Made by a program: the position numbers and the translations under genes. 64,000 nucleotides of DNA from NCBI RefSeq assembly GCF_039542035.1, contig NZ_BAABHJ010000040.1:682001-746000 (forward strand), in the 5' to 3' direction. The notes under the pieces were generated by a model. It searched no databases. It worked only from the letters and a program-made list of their open reading frames with translations, and was not told the origin of the DNA. Each line of letters opens with the position of its first letter. Positions within the stretch are counted from its first letter, which is position 1. The DNA is from Actinoallomurus liliacearum. Its GTDB lineage: Bacteria > Actinomycetota > Actinomycetes > Streptosporangiales > Streptosporangiaceae. Positions 1 to 8,473 of the stretch are shown here, one piece after another.

Positions 1-1
1 G

Positions 2-340
2 CGGATGCCCACGCATCGGGGCCGTCTGCTGGCGGAGGCCGAAGATCTGCTGCGCGACCGGGCGCGGACCGATCCAACCGGCGAGCCGCAGCGTTCGGCG
101 TTCCGGCACGGCGCATGGCTCGGGCTGGCTCATGCCCAAGCCGGCGACCTGGACCAGGCCCTGGCGGCGGCACATCGATCCATGAACCGACTGCCCGGCG
201 TCACCTCGGCGCGTAGCGTCGGTCTCCTCCAGCGGCTCGGCCGTGAACTGGCCCCGCACGCACGCCGATCTCCTGAGGTGAAGGGCCTCCTCCGCGACCT
301 CGAACGAAGGCCGCCACACGCGGAACCGCCGGGCGGGTGA
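2..340 (+). CDS. C-terminal part of a TPR-containing regulator (5' end outside window)
   Basis: The frame is open to the left window edge, so this is the tail of a longer gene; the ATG at 5 need not be its start. The residues are alpha-helical with a TPR-like helix pair (HGAWLGLAHAQAGDLDQALAAAHRSM), then a segment with SARSVGLLQRL and a charged tail. This pattern matches the C-termini of actinobacterial XRE-type regulators with tetratricopeptide repeats, which I know from the family; the DNA-binding domain is not in the window. It converges on the phospholipase gene across a strong hairpin. Confidence 0.55.
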   Translation, partial: RMPTHRGRLLAEAEDLLRDRARTDPTGEPQRSAFRHGAWLGLAHAQAGDLDQALAAAHRSMNRLPGVTSARSVGLLQRLGRELAPHARRSPEVKGLLRDLERRPPHAEPPGG

Positions 341-343
341 GAA

Positions 344-382
344 CGCGCCTTCTTCCGCCCTCGACGGGCGGAAGAAGGCGCG
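344..382. terminator. Bidirectional hairpin terminator
   Basis: A perfect 17-bp inverted repeat with a 5-nt loop (TCGAC): arms at 344-360 and 366-382. It lies between two converging genes ending at 340 (+) and 406 (-), so it can end transcription from both sides. The arms carry an internal TTCTTCC/GGAAGAA segment, but no long T-tract follows. Confidence 0.85.
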
Positions 383-405
383 TGGCCGCCGTTGCGGGGG
401 CGGGT

Positions 406-2418
406 TTACCAGTGCGGGACCTCCTTCTGGGTCCAGCGCAGGGTCTTCCTGTCGACGATGTCGATCTTCTTGCCGACGATCGACGGGGCTTCGTCGAAGG
501 AGCATCGGCCGCCCGACGGCGTGTCCTTGCACTCCACCTTGTTGCCGTAGGCGACCAGGAAGGAGTCACCGGAGTGGGTGACGGCCTTCACGGTCACCTT
601 CACCTTCGACGCGCCCTTGGCCCGGTCGGTGTCGATCGAGACGACGGTGGGAGGCAGGAACCGCTCCCAGTCGAAGGTCGCGTCGGCCTTCGAGTACTTC
701 CACTGCGGGTCCAGGAACTCCTTCTTCAGGTGCGCGACCGCCGCCGGGTCCTCGATGAAGTAGCCGTCGTCCTGCAGGAAGGCCGGGTAGGCGTTCTTGG
801 AGCCCAGGTAGAAGACGCGGTCGTCGACCACGATCAGCTTGGTGTGCTGGGCGTAGGTGCAGGCCTCCTTCGGGTCGTCGCAGTTGATGACCTTGCCCTC
901 GTCGTTCTTCTCCTTGCCCTCCCAGCGGGGCTTGTCGCTGCTGCGCAGCGAGGCGTACTGGAGGGTGTCCTGCATGACCTGATCGGCTTTCCTGTCACCG
1001 CCCGCCTGCAGCGCGATCCGCTTGCGCAGCAGGTCCGAGAGCTGCGCCATGTTCTTCATGGTGGAGTAGGCGTCCTCGTTGCCGGGCGTGGAGATGACGA
1101 TGCGGACCTTGACCCCGTGGATCATCTTGGCGGCGACGTTGTCGAGCAGCCGCAGGTCGGCCAGCGGCTGGACGGCCTTGATGGGGCCGCCGATGCTCGC
1201 GCACCAGCCGTACAGGTCCTGCTGGGAGAACACGATCGACTTGGTGGCGGTGGCCACCATCTCGCGTAGCGCGGTCTCCTCCGGGTTGACGGTCTGGTAG
1301 TCCCGGTCGAGGTTGACCACGTCCTTGTCGGCGAAGCTCAGCTTGCACTTGGCGTCGTCGGGCTGCTTGAGGTCGGGCAGCTTGTAGGTGGAGGAGCCGT
1401 CCTTGTGCTGGATGCCGACGCCGAGCCCGCCGACCTCCAGCATGTCGAGGTCGCCGGCCCTGGCCGCGGCGGGCGGGTGCAGGGTGGAGATGCAGCCCCC
1501 GCCCGACGGGTACACCCACGATCCCGTGGTGGCCGCCCAGTTCCACTTGTTGCGGTTGGCGCAGGTCCAGTCCCAGAGCCGGTTGACGTAGCCGGTCGCC
1601 GACGCGGCCGCGGGGCCTCGGATGGCCATCATCATGTCGGTGACGGGCTTCGGGGTCTGGACGTAGTTGTTGGTGTAGGTGTTGACGCCGCCGGTGATGA
1701 CGGTCCTCCCGTCGACCACGAACAGCTTGGAATGGTTCCAGGAGGGCGTGTAGCCGCCGATCGGGACGCCCGGCGTTCCCGAATAGGAGGTCGTCATCGT
1801 CGCCACGTTGAAGGTGATGTTGCGGGCCGCGGCGCCGATGGTCTTCTTCGCGGCGTCGATCCAGTCGTCGCCGTTCACCGTGGCGGGCAGCACCGGCGCG
1901 CCCAGCAGCATCCTGAAGGTGATCTTGTGCTCCTCGGCCGCCTTCTTCAGCCCGGCGACGATGGCGTCGCGGAAGTAGCCGTCCGGGAAGGTACGGCACG
2001 GTGAGGGCAGCGGCAGGATCAGCTTCTCCGGGCAGCCGAGCGAGGTGATGTCGACCGTGCTGGTCGCCTCGCCGATATTGCTGGTGATCTTGCTCAGCAG
2101 CCGCTTGGTGCCCGGCCGGTCGGCGGGCGGGCAGGGGTCGTGACCCCAGCACTGCGGTGTCTGCAGCAGCCAGTCCCCCGCCGAGTCGTCCAGCCGGTTG
2201 CCGCCGCTGCGTTCCCAGACCTGGTGTTCCAGGCCCGGCGACACGTGCCGGACCGCCCGCTCGATCTGGTCGAGGTAGGGCGTCGGCGACGACGCGGCCG
2301 AGGCCGCGTCGTGGGTTGCCGCCGGTGAGGAGACGGCGGCGGTGAACGCCGTCGCCGTCGGCCAGGAGATGGCGGCGGTGAACGCCGTCACCGCCGCCGC
2401 GGTGATGATCGTCTTCAT
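406..2418 (-). CDS. Secreted phospholipase D family protein
   Basis: 670 aa. Two HKD motifs characteristic of the PLD superfamily are visible: HSKLFVVDG with H229, K231 and D236, and HTKLIVVDD with H525, K527 and D532. Both lobes of a pseudo-dimeric PLD active site are therefore complete. An N-terminal Ala/Thr-rich hydrophobic stretch looks like a secretion signal, so the enzyme probably hydrolyses phosphodiester bonds of phospholipids outside the cell. The ATG at 2418 is preferred to the GTG at 2427 because a weak GAGTGG lies 6 nt upstream of it. The signal region contains a 12-codon tandem duplication. Substrate specificity cannot be read from sequence. Confidence 0.88.
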   Translation of the reverse strand: MKTIITAAAVTAFTAAISWPTATAFTAAVSSPAATHDAASAASSPTPYLDQIERAVRHVSPGLEHQVWERSGGNRLDDSAGDWLLQTPQCWGHDPCPPADRPGTKRLLSKITSNIGEATSTVDITSLGCPEKLILPLPSPCRTFPDGYFRDAIVAGLKKAAEEHKITFRMLLGAPVLPATVNGDDWIDAAKKTIGAAARNITFNVATMTTSYSGTPGVPIGGYTPSWNHSKLFVVDGRTVITGGVNTYTNNYVQTPKPVTDMMMAIRGPAAASATGYVNRLWDWTCANRNKWNWAATTGSWVYPSGGGCISTLHPPAAARAGDLDMLEVGGLGVGIQHKDGSSTYKLPDLKQPDDAKCKLSFADKDVVNLDRDYQTVNPEETALREMVATATKSIVFSQQDLYGWCASIGGPIKAVQPLADLRLLDNVAAKMIHGVKVRIVISTPGNEDAYSTMKNMAQLSDLLRKRIALQAGGDRKADQVMQDTLQYASLRSSDKPRWEGKEKNDEGKVINCDDPKEACTYAQHTKLIVVDDRVFYLGSKNAYPAFLQDDGYFIEDPAAVAHLKKEFLDPQWKYSKADATFDWERFLPPTVVSIDTDRAKGASKVKVTVKAVTHSGDSFLVAYGNKVECKDTPSGGRCSFDEAPSIVGKKIDIVDRKTLRWTQKEVPHW
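2328..2389. repeat. 36-bp-period tandem duplication in the phospholipase signal region
   Basis: Two 26-bp copies (2328-2353 and 2364-2389) differ at one base (C2334 versus T2370) and are 36 bp apart, exactly 12 codons. The protein reads TAFTAAISWP then TAFTAAVSSP. This looks like an in-frame duplication that lengthened the exported leader. Confidence 0.8.
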
Positions 2419-2506
2419 ATTCGCCACTCAACCCAGCGGGACCGCCCGCCCGGTCGTCAGCCACACCCCGCCCGGGTAAAGCGATGATCCAGAAAGCACA
2501 GGGCGC

Positions 2507-3703
2507 TCACGGGAACCGGACCTCGACGTCCAGGCCGCCTTCCGGGCGGGCGTGGGCCGTGACGGTGGCGTCGTGCGCGGCGGCGATGGCGCGCACGATC
2601 GACAGGCCCAGGCCGTGGCCGCCGTCGTCGCGGGCGGTACGGCCGGCGAGGCGCTGGAACGGCTCGAACAGGTCCGCCACCCGATCCGGCGGGATCACCG
2701 GCCCGGTGTTGCGCACGGACAGGACCGCGCGCCCGGCCTCGGTCGTCGTACCGACCTCCACGCGGCCGCCGGGAACGTTGTAGCGGACCGCGTTGTCGAG
2801 AAGGTTCGCGACGAGGCGTTCGGCCAGGGCCGGATCGCCGGCGGCCGGGGCGGGAGACGTCCGCGTCTCGATCCGGAGCCCGAGCCGGTCGACCTGCGGC
2901 CGGGGTGCGAGCAGCGCCTGACCGGTGAGCTCGGCCAGGTCGAAGCGTTCGCGGCGCTCCAGCCCGCGTTCGCCCGTCGCCAGGGTGAGGAGCGCCTCCA
3001 GCAGGCGTTCCTGCTGCTCACTGATGGCGAGCACACGCTCCGACGTCGCCCGGAAGGACGCGAGCGTGGCGGTGTGGTCGGTGAGCGTCTCCTCCAGCAG
3101 CGCGTGCTCCAGCGTGAGCGGGGTGCGCAGCTCGTGCGCGGCGTTGGCGACGAAGCGCTTGTGCGCGCCCAGTGCCGTCTCCAGCCGGCCGAGGAGGCCG
3201 TCGACGGTGTCGGCCAGGTCCTTGAGTTCGTCGCGGGGGCCTGCGACGGCCAGCCGTTCGTGCACGTTGCGCGCGGAGATCCGCTGGATCGTGGAGGTCA
3301 TCGTCCGCAGCGGGCGCAGCACCCGCCCGGCGACCAGCCAGCCCAGCACGACCGACACCACCATCATGATCGTCAGTGCGATGCCGGACTGGACCAGCAG
3401 GGCGTGCATCTGGGCCGCGTGCTGCCGGGCCACCTCGGCGTCCAGCTGTGCGTTGAGCTGTTTCAGGTCGGGCGGAAGGGACTGCTTCGTGAAGACTTTG
3501 TCGCCCGAGACGACCGGTCCGATCCGGCCGGTCCGGTAGAGGATCCGCCGCGGCCCTGTGGCGTGCCGGACGAGCAGGTATGTGATCGCGAGCAGGATGG
3601 CGCCGGAGACGGCGAACAGCACGCCGTACAGGGCGGTGAGCCGCAGGCGTACGGTGCGCGGCCGCAGACCGGCCGGGACGCGGGGACGAAGCAGCGTGAG
3701 CAT
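2507..3703 (-). CDS. Sensor histidine kinase of a two-component system
   Basis: 398 aa. Topology: TM1 about 22-46, a short extracytoplasmic loop of about 55 residues, TM2 about 103-126, then HAMP, HisKA with phospho-acceptor H190 in FVANAAHELRTPL, and HATPase_c with N box (NLLDNAVRYN) and G box (GHGLGLSIVRAI). All catalytic boxes are present, so it should autophosphorylate and pass phosphate to the response regulator just upstream. The ATG at 3703 has GAAGG 5 nt before it and lies 7 nt after the regulator stop, so the two genes are cotranscribed. The small sensor loop suggests a membrane-stress or peptide signal, by inference only. Confidence 0.93.
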   Translation of the reverse strand: MLTLLRPRVPAGLRPRTVRLRLTALYGVLFAVSGAILLAITYLLVRHATGPRRILYRTGRIGPVVSGDKVFTKQSLPPDLKQLNAQLDAEVARQHAAQMHALLVQSGIALTIMMVVSVVLGWLVAGRVLRPLRTMTSTIQRISARNVHERLAVAGPRDELKDLADTVDGLLGRLETALGAHKRFVANAAHELRTPLTLEHALLEETLTDHTATLASFRATSERVLAISEQQERLLEALLTLATGERGLERRERFDLAELTGQALLAPRPQVDRLGLRIETRTSPAPAAGDPALAERLVANLLDNAVRYNVPGGRVEVGTTTEAGRAVLSVRNTGPVIPPDRVADLFEPFQRLAGRTARDDGGHGLGLSIVRAIAAAHDATVTAHARPEGGLDVEVRFP

Positions 3704-3710
3704 GGGGCCT

Positions 3711-4364
3711 TCAGATCCGGTAGCCGCCCCGGGGGACGGTCTCGATCACGGGTGGGGAGCCGAGCTTCGACCGCAGGCGGTTGATCGTCGCCTTGACCGT
3801 CGTGGTGAACGGGTCGGTCGCCTCGTCCCAGACCCGTTCGAGCAGTTCCTCGGCGGGCACGACCCGGCCCTGCGCGCCGAGCAGGTACTCCAGCACGGAG
3901 AACTCCTTGGGGCTGAGTGCCAGGCGTGCGCCCGCGCGGAAGGCGGTCCGCTGTGCGGGGTCGAGCCGTACGTCGCCGCGCGCGAGGACCGGCGGCAGGG
4001 CCGGCTGCGCGCGCCGGGCGAGCGCGCGGACGCGGGCGACCAGCTCCGCGTAGGCGAACGGCTTGGGCAGGTAGTCGTCGGCGCCGAGGCTGAACCCCTC
4101 CACGCGATCCGCGATCGTGGCCGACGCGGTCAGCATCAGGATCCGGGTGCGCGGTCCCTTCGCGGTCAGGGCGGCGCAGACCTCGTCACCGTGGACCTCG
4201 GGAAGGTCCCGGTCGAGCACGACGACGTCGTAGTCGGTCAGCGACGTACGGTCGAGGGCGTCCTGCCCGTCGTAGGACACGTCGACCGCGATCCCCTCAC
4301 GGCGCAGCACCCGCGCCACCGAGTCCGCGAGTTCGACCTGGTCCTCCACCACCAGCACTCTCAT
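3711..4364 (-). CDS. OmpR-family response regulator
   Basis: 217 aa. A receiver domain (1-115) has the acidic pair E7/D8, phospho-acceptor D51 in VVVLDRDLP and the conserved lysine in LPKPF. It is followed by an OmpR/PhoB winged helix ending in VPRGGYRI. It is first in a two-gene operon with the kinase and diverges from the lipoprotein/ABC export operon at 4554, which is its most likely target. The 189-bp intergenic region holds two 11-bp-spaced direct repeats and an inverted copy, the kind of site OmpR-type dimers bind. Confidence 0.94.
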   Translation of the reverse strand: MRVLVVEDQVELADSVARVLRREGIAVDVSYDGQDALDRTSLTDYDVVVLDRDLPEVHGDEVCAALTAKGPRTRILMLTASATIADRVEGFSLGADDYLPKPFAYAELVARVRALARRAQPALPPVLARGDVRLDPAQRTAFRAGARLALSPKEFSVLEYLLGAQGRVVPAEELLERVWDEATDPFTTTVKATINRLRSKLGSPPVIETVPRGGYRI

Positions 4365-4425
4365 CCGCGTACGCCTCGCGGTCCGGTCAGGGCGGTCTGG
4401 TCCATGCCGTCAGGATGCCCGACGA

Positions 4426-4470
4426 CCGGTCACAGGCCGGTCACAACGGCTCGCACCGTGCTGTGACCGG
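4426..4470. promoter_or_regulatory. Candidate response-regulator operator: two direct repeats plus an inverted copy
   Basis: CCGGTCACA occurs at 4426-4434 and again at 4437-4445 (11-bp period). Its reverse complement TGTGACCGG is at 4462-4470. It sits between the divergent response-regulator gene and the export operon. Direct repeats spaced by one helical turn are typical of OmpR-family regulators. Binding by the neighbouring regulator is inferred. Confidence 0.55.
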
Positions 4471-4553
4471 CGAATCCGTACAACTGGCCTCGCAACGAAC
4501 GGCCGCCGGGCCACGACGGTCCGGCGGCGTCGATATCGCAGAGAGGCCGAGAC

Positions 4554-5117
4554 ATGGACGACACAGCCGGCACGCGCACCACCCCGACCACGTCGCGACG
4601 GACGCGACACGGCCGGCCGCTCGCCGCGGTACTCCTGATCGCCGGGCTGGCCCTCACGGCCTGCGGGGGCGGGTCCGGCGGTTCCGCCGGCGCTTCGAGC
4701 TCCGCGGCGGCCGGCTCCGGTGGGAGCGCAGGGAAGGGCGCGGACTCCGGGAAGGCGGTCAAGTACGCCGAGTGCATGCGCAAGAACGGTGTGCCCGACT
4801 TCCCCGACCCGCAGGACGGCAAGATCCAGATCAAGGCGGGACCGGGCAGTGACATGAATCCCGACTCGCCGCAGTTCAAGGCCGCCGACCAGAAGTGCAA
4901 GGCGTACGCGCCGAGCGGCACCGGGATGGGCGCCCAGGACAACACCGCGATGCTGAAGTTCGCCGCGTGCATGCGCAAGAACGGCGTGCCGAACTTCCCC
5001 GACCCGCAGGGCGGAAAGATGATCATCGCCAAGGGCAAGGGAGTCGACCCCGACTCGCCGCAGTTCCAGGCGGCCCAGAAGGCCTGCCAGAAACTGATGC
5101 CCGGCGGCCTCCAGTGA
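4554..5117 (+). CDS. Lipoprotein with two tandem CMRKNGVP repeats
   Basis: 187 aa. A basic N-terminus, a hydrophobic stretch and lipobox LTAC (Cys36) are followed by a Gly/Ser/Ala-rich linker. Two near-identical repeats of about 55 residues follow, each with AxCMRKNGVPxFPDP, PDSPQF and a closing Cys. Each repeat has two cysteines, so one disulfide per repeat is plausible. Similar lipoproteins accompany MacA/MacB-like efflux genes in actinobacteria, and the next gene starts inside this stop codon (GTGA overlap). It probably acts at the membrane outer face as an accessory or sensor of the exporter. No enzymatic motif is seen. Confidence 0.8.
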   Translation: MDDTAGTRTTPTTSRRTRHGRPLAAVLLIAGLALTACGGGSGGSAGASSSAAAGSGGSAGKGADSGKAVKYAECMRKNGVPDFPDPQDGKIQIKAGPGSDMNPDSPQFKAADQKCKAYAPSGTGMGAQDNTAMLKFAACMRKNGVPNFPDPQGGKMIIAKGKGVDPDSPQFQAAQKACQKLMPGGLQ

Positions 5118-6402
5118 GCGTGGAGCGGCCTGGGAGCACGCGCGTCCCCGAACCGGACGCGGCGCCCGCCGGCGACGAACCCGGACGGGGCCTGACGCGC
5201 TCCGACGCCGCCGTACCCGTTCGCGCGGCCGAGCGGGAGACGGGAACCTCCACCGGGACGGCGGAGATCGCCGACGCCGGAACGCCCGGTCGGAAGAGGC
5301 CGCGCAGGCGGCGACGCCGGTTCGCGCGCGTCGGCGGCGCCATCGTCGTCCTGGCGGTCGCGGCGGGCATCGTGATCGTCACCGCCGATCCGTTCGGCGA
5401 CCGGAAGAAGACGCCCCCGCCGACGACCACCGGTGAGTCCCTCGCGTCCGTTCGGCAGGGCCCGCTGTCGTCACAGGTCGACCAGAGCGGAACCCTCTCG
5501 TACGTCGCCCGGGCCGACGGGACGCCGTACTCGGTCGTCAACCACGCGAACGGCGTCTACACCTGGGTGCCGCGCGCGGGCGACGAGATCAAGTGCGGGA
5601 AGGTCCTCTACTGGGTCGGCGGCACGCCGGTGCCGCTGCTGTGCGGTACGTGGCCCGCCTACCGCGACCTGTCCGAGGGCGACAGCGGCAAGGACGTGCG
5701 GGAGCTCAACCGCAACCTGGTGAAGCTCGGCTACGCCGACGACGCGGACCTGGACCCGGACTCGAAGTACTTCGGCTCGGCCACCGCCACGGCGCTCGAG
5801 AAGCTGCAGGACAAGATCGGCGCGGAGGAGACCGGGTCGCTGAAGCTGGGCTCCGCCGTGTTCCTGCCCGGCCCGCTCCGGATCACCAAGGCGGCGGCGC
5901 AGCTCGGCACGAACGCGCGGCCGGGGGAGCCGGTCGCGCAGGCGACCTCGACCGACCGCCAGGTGACCGTGAATCTGGACGCGTCGCAGCAGTCCCAGGT
6001 CAAGGTCGGGGACAAGGTGGAGATCACCCTGCCGGACAACCGTACGACCTCCGGGAAGGTCCGCCGCATCGGCGCGGTCGCGACCTCTTCCTCCGATCAG
6101 AAGGACTCGTCCAGCGCGACGATCCCGGTGTACGTCACGCTCACGCATCCGAAGGACGCGGGCGGCCTCGACCAGGCGCCCGTCCGCGTGCAGATCACCA
6201 CCGGCGGCGTCAAGGACGCGCTGATCGTGCCGGTCACGGCGCTGATCGGCCGGTCCGGCGGCGGGTACTCGGTGGAGAAGGTCGACGCGCGGGGAGCGCA
6301 CAGCGTCGTACCGGTCACGCTGGGCCTGTTCGACAACGCCGACGGCCTGGTGCAGGTGTCGGGGAACCTCGCCCCGGGCGACCGAGTGGTGGTGCCCGCG
6401 AC

Positions 6403-6406
<4 letters not shown>
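5114..6406 (+). CDS. Membrane-fusion/adaptor protein with peptidoglycan-binding domain
   Basis: 430 aa, starting at the GTG that overlaps the lipoprotein stop. A disordered, charged N-terminus is followed by a basic cluster (RKRPRRRRRR), one TM helix (FARVGGAIVVLAVAAGIVIV) and an extracytoplasmic part. That part holds a PG_binding_1-like segment around DLSEGDSGKDVRELNRNLVKL and a HlyD/MacA-like beta-barrel region near the C-terminus (VGDKVEITLPDNRTTSGKVRRIG). It should link the ABC exporter to the cell wall. An ATGA overlap couples it to the ATPase gene. Confidence 0.85.
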
Positions 6407-7187
<781 letters not shown>

Positions 7188-7191
<4 letters not shown>

Positions 7192-8414
7192 CGACGCTCG
7201 TCCCCGCCCGGCTGCGGCCGGGTGATCGAGCGCGGGTGGCGAGCGTCGGGCTGCGGGCCCGGCGGCTGCGGTCGGCACTGTCGGCGCTCGGGATCGCGAT
7301 CGGCACGGCTGCGATCGTCGCGGTGCTGGGACTCTCGTCATCGTCCCAGGCCGGTCTGCTCAATGAGATCGACCGTCTCGGCACGAATCTGCTCACCGCG
7401 GACAGCGGGCAGAGCTTCAGCGGGGACGCGGCCCAACTGCCGCCCGAGGCGCCCGCCAGGATCTCGCGGCTGAAGGCCGTCGAGCAGGTGGCCGACACCG
7501 CCACCGTCACGACCGCGAACGTGTACCGCAGTCCGCTGATCCCTCCGGTCAGCACCAACGCGCTGAAGGTCAGGGCGGCCGGTCTCAACCTGCTGTCGGT
7601 GGTCGCCACCGGCGTCGCCCAGGGCCGCTGGCTGAACTCCGCGACCGCCACGAAGCCCGTCGTGGTGCTCGGCGCGGTCGCCGCGCAGCGGCTCGGGATC
7701 GACAGGGTCCGCCCGGGGCAGCGCGTCTGGCTCGGCGGCCAGTGGTTCTACGTCGGGGGGATCCTCCGGCCGGCGGTGCTGGCACCGGAGATCGACACCA
7801 GCGCCCTGGTCGGTTATCCGGCCGCGCAGCGCTATCTGAACTACACGAGCGTCGTTCACGGCACGGTGACGCCGGGACCGCCGAGCACCATCTACGTCCG
7901 TTGCCGGACGGATCAGGTCAACGCGGTGCACGAGGTGCTGGCCCAGACGGCCGACCCCGAGTCGCCGAACGAGGTCGACGTGAGCCGGCCGTCCGACGCG
8001 CTCACCGCCCGCGCCGCCGCGAGCGGTGCGTTCAACAGCCTGTTCCTGGGCCTCGGAGTCGTCGCGTTGATCGTGGGCGCGGTCGGGGTGGCCAACATCA
8101 TGATCATCTCGGTGCTCGAACGCCGCTCGGAGATCGGCCTGCGCCGCGCGCTCGGCGCGACGAAGGGGCAGATCCGCACGCAGTTCCTGTCCGAGGCGAT
8201 CGTGCTGGCGTTCCTCGGGGGCGCGGTCGGGGTGGCGGCCGGTGTCCTGGCCACGGCCGTCTACGCCGAGACCAAGCACTGGGCGATCGTCGTTCCGCTG
8301 GAAGCGTGGACGGGCGGCATCGGCTCCGCGATCCTGATCGGCGCCCTCGCCGGCCTGCTCCCGGCCCTCCGCGCCTCGCGGATGGCGCCCACAGAGGCGC
8401 TGCGAACGGTGTGA
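7188..8414 (+). CDS. ABC transporter permease, MacB/FtsX family
   Basis: 408 aa. One N-terminal TM helix (about residues 27-50), a large extracytoplasmic MacB core domain, then three C-terminal TM helices of the FtsX fold, with LERRSEIGLRRALGATKGQI between the first two, a family hallmark. Such permeases usually work by mechanotransmission on periplasmic or extracellular substrates such as peptides or lipids. Last gene of the operon; a strong hairpin follows. Confidence 0.93.
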
Positions 8415-8419
8415 CCGGT

Positions 8420-8467
8420 GCTCGCCGAGGATCGCCGGGCGCGAGGCCCCGGCGATCCTCGGCGAGC
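8420..8467. terminator. Bidirectional hairpin terminator
   Basis: A perfect 20-bp stem (8420-8439 with 8448-8467) and an 8-nt loop between the converging permease (+, ends 8414) and xyloglucanase (-, ends 8474) genes. Confidence 0.88.
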
Positions 8468-8473
8468 GGCTCC

